DNA of 64,000 bases from Chryseobacterium jejuense (GTDB taxonomy: Bacteria; Bacteroidota; Bacteroidia; Flavobacteriales; Weeksellaceae): the NCBI RefSeq assembly GCF_017877355.1, contig NZ_JAGIPR010000002.1:62001-126000 (forward strand), in the 5' to 3' direction. The notes below the pieces were generated by a model. The model was not told the DNA's origin. It ran no database searches and worked only from the letters and a program-made list of their open reading frames with translations. Below, in pieces: positions 62,808 to 64,000 of this stretch. The stretch's first letter is position 1. Each line of letters starts with the position of its first letter. Position numbers and translations under genes: made by a program.

Positions 62808-63482
62808 TTAAAGAATTTCGTATCTCGTTTTGATACTATATTTTAACTTGATGTTTTCGATGTTGTCAAAAGAAATGTCTACCGGCGCATCTGCCATTTC
62901 AAGCTGTACATTGCTCATTCTACCTTTGTAGGCAACTGGCATCACCATGTCGCTGGTGTAATCTTCAATCTCAACAATTTCAAGAACATTCCCTACTTTT
63001 TTGCCCATGCTTTCCAACAGGTAATCTGCCTTTTCTTTCGCTGCTTTTAAAGCATTGATCTTTACTGCTTTTCTGAAATCTGCAATCTTGGTGTTCTTTA
63101 CTTCTGAGATGCTCAGGCTGCTTACCCATTTCTGGTTCAGATCTTCAAAGATTTTGCTGAGGTTTGATTTTGCATTTGCTTTAAACACATAGTTCTTAGA
63201 AAACTTTCCGTTTTTGGCGTAAATATTCTGGTACGAAGATTTAAACTTGATATCCTCGTTCTTTACACCTGCATTCTTAAGGATATCGAACATCTTCTTC
63301 TCATTGTCTGCCAGATCATTTTTGTTATCTCCTTTTATTCCGATGCTGAAGGTAACTTCATCCGGTTCTACTTCCATTTCAGCAATACCTGTTACTTCAA
63401 TTGCGTTTTTCTTTACTTCCTGAGCGCTTACAAAACTTCCCAGTGTTAAAATTCCGATTAATAAAAAATGTTTCAATTTCAT
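62808..63482 (-). CDS. SIMPL-domain (DUF541) exported protein
   Basis: The 224 aa protein has a signal peptide (HFLLIGILTLGSFVSAQ) and the SIMPL fold: IEVTGIAEMEVEPDEVTFSIGI at the start, a helical middle, and ALKAAKEKADYLLESMGKKVG and VEIEDYTSDMV near the end. SIMPL proteins are periplasmic or surface proteins with unclear roles. The ACTTGGTGA repeat lies 67-96 bp upstream of the start. Confidence 0.92.
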   Translation of the reverse strand: MKLKHFLLIGILTLGSFVSAQEVKKNAIEVTGIAEMEVEPDEVTFSIGIKGDNKNDLADNEKKMFDILKNAGVKNEDIKFKSSYQNIYAKNGKFSKNYVFKANAKSNLSKIFEDLNQKWVSSLSISEVKNTKIADFRKAVKINALKAAKEKADYLLESMGKKVGNVLEIVEIEDYTSDMVMPVAYKGRMSNVQLEMADAPVDISFDNIENIKLKYSIKTRYEIL

Positions 63483-63513
63483 AATTTCTTGTTTTTACTT
63501 TTAAATTCTGATG

Positions 63514-63521
63514 TAAAATTA
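63514..63521 (-). promoter_or_regulatory. -7-like element of the SIMPL gene
   Basis: Minus-strand TAATTTTA, 27 bp from the direct repeat at 63549. Confidence 0.45.
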
Positions 63522-63548
63522 GTTCGATCTGAAGCTGAAAATCGGGAG

Positions 63549-63578
63549 ACTTGGTGAAATGGAACTTTCACTTGGTGA
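63549..63578. promoter_or_regulatory. Direct repeat, copy 2 (ACTTGGTGA-N12-ACTTGGTGA)
   Basis: Identical 9-mers at 63549-63557 and 63570-63578, 21 bp apart, upstream of the SIMPL gene. The 12 bp spacer differs from copy 1 but both second copies are preceded by TTTC. Confidence 0.7.
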
Positions 63579-63749
63579 GTTGATATAAAATGAAAGTTTT
63601 TATTTAATAATGATATTTTAACCATTAAGCTTGATTAAGCTGTTAAGAAAAGTAAGATGAGCTCTGCTTTAAGAGCAAGATGCTTCTTTTAATATGAATA
63701 ATTGTTGTAACTTATATAAAATCATGATTGATAGTGTTTTAATATAGAG

Positions 63750-63779
63750 AGTGGGTGAAACAAGGTTTTGACTTGGTGA
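63750..63779. promoter_or_regulatory. Direct repeat, copy 3 (one diverged half-site)
   Basis: AGTGGGTGA at 63750-63758 (two differences from the 9-mer) and ACTTGGTGA at 63771-63779, again 21 bp apart, upstream of the exported-protein gene at 63836. Confidence 0.55.
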
Positions 63780-63835
63780 AGGATAGAAGCTGATCAATAA
63801 AGTTTTACTTACTTTGCAGTAAAGATTTGAAATCC

Positions 63836-64000
63836 GTGAAATTAGTTTTTAAAATACTGTTTATTTCAATATTGATGGTGGGAAATTATTTCTCAGCACA
63901 GGATACTACGAAGGTTTCCCAAGCAGTGAAATCTGCTGCAAAATTGAAGAAAGCTGTAGATAAAAATGATGATAAAGGAGTTGCTGATACGTATGTGGGA
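63836..64000 (+). CDS. Start of an exported protein, cut by window end
   Basis: GTG at 63836 opens a frame to the edge: a signal peptide (LVFKILFISILMVGNYFSAQ) and a mature start with many Lys and Asp (VSQAVKSAAKLKKAVDKN, DDKGVADTYVG), the look of a first TPR-like helix pair. TPR-bearing sensor kinases in this group often begin so, but the rest is outside. The third ACTTGGTGA repeat is 57-86 bp upstream. A near-consensus -7 (TACTTTG) is at 63810-63816. Confidence 0.6.
   Translation, partial: MKLVFKILFISILMVGNYFSAQDTTKVSQAVKSAAKLKKAVDKNDDKGVADTYVG

Noticed and set aside
1..64000. CRISPR array, prophage or integrative element
   Set aside because: No array of regularly spaced repeats, no integrase, and no phage structural genes were seen; the only mobile DNA is the decayed IS.

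Overview
The window looks like chromosomal DNA from a low-GC member of the Bacteroidota, most probably a Chryseobacterium-type flavobacterium. Several things point that way: promoters of the TAnnTTTG type with an upstream TTG/TTTG about 20 bp away (upstream of purA, the tRNA-Asp array, the sigma factor gene and others), very weak Shine-Dalgarno signals, TonB-dependent receptors, small SC-lipobox lipoproteins, LytS/LytTR signalling, a large two-part signal peptidase I, DUF5683 and WbqC genes beside parAB/dapB, and intergenic repeats typical of this group. No phage, plasmid or CRISPR structure was seen.

Layout. 0-7.5 kb: the 3' part of tatD, a membrane protein, a decayed IS1182-type insertion sequence, a DEAD-box helicase, then obgE, adk and hpt. 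7.7-17.6 kb: an ABC-F ATPase; an operon with a two-helix small protein, a HEAT-repeat protein and a possible Imm35-like protein; an outer-membrane barrel gene divergent from a LytS/LytTR two-component operon; an alpha/beta hydrolase; and an AT-rich NACHT NTPase that looks inserted. 17.7-28 kb: purA, a TonB-like protein, parA, parB, DUF5683, dapB, lepB, wbqC and a subtilase. 28-35.6 kb: two lipoproteins; a four-gene operon resembling decaprenyl-phosphoryl-arabinose synthesis (UbiA, DprE1-like, DprE2-like, HAD phosphatase); a PrcB-domain lipoprotein; a cysteine desulfurase; thioredoxin; three tandem tRNA-Asp genes. 35.7-46.6 kb: a TonB-dependent receptor with a PI-PLC-like secreted enzyme and an AraC regulator, a LuxR-type regulator, an L,D-transpeptidase, a PDZ/aspartyl protease and an esterase. 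46.9-50.6 kb: a two-component system flanked by two related small lipoproteins. 50.7-57.3 kb: tyrS, a sigma factor, lipA, and an AraC/MFS divergent pair. 57.4-64 kb: an MVL-type mannan-binding lectin, a STAS/SpoIIAA-like protein, a FAD oxidoreductase, then a MuiA/VWA operon, a SIMPL protein and the start of another exported protein.

The most interesting signal is not a gene. A 9-12-9 bp direct repeat (21 bp period, core ACTTGGTGA) occurs upstream of three consecutive transcription units at 62.6-63.8 kb, at nearly constant distance from a -7-like element. Its geometry matches LytTR-type binding sites. A different 21 bp-period repeat lies between the LytS/LytTR operon and the divergent outer-membrane barrel gene at 12.86 kb. 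Other leads are the dprE-like operon, whose DprE1-like enzyme has alanine where the mycobacterial enzyme has its drug-target cysteine; the solo NACHT gene; the MVL lectin; and a perfect 33 bp palindrome over the start codon of the FAD oxidoreductase.
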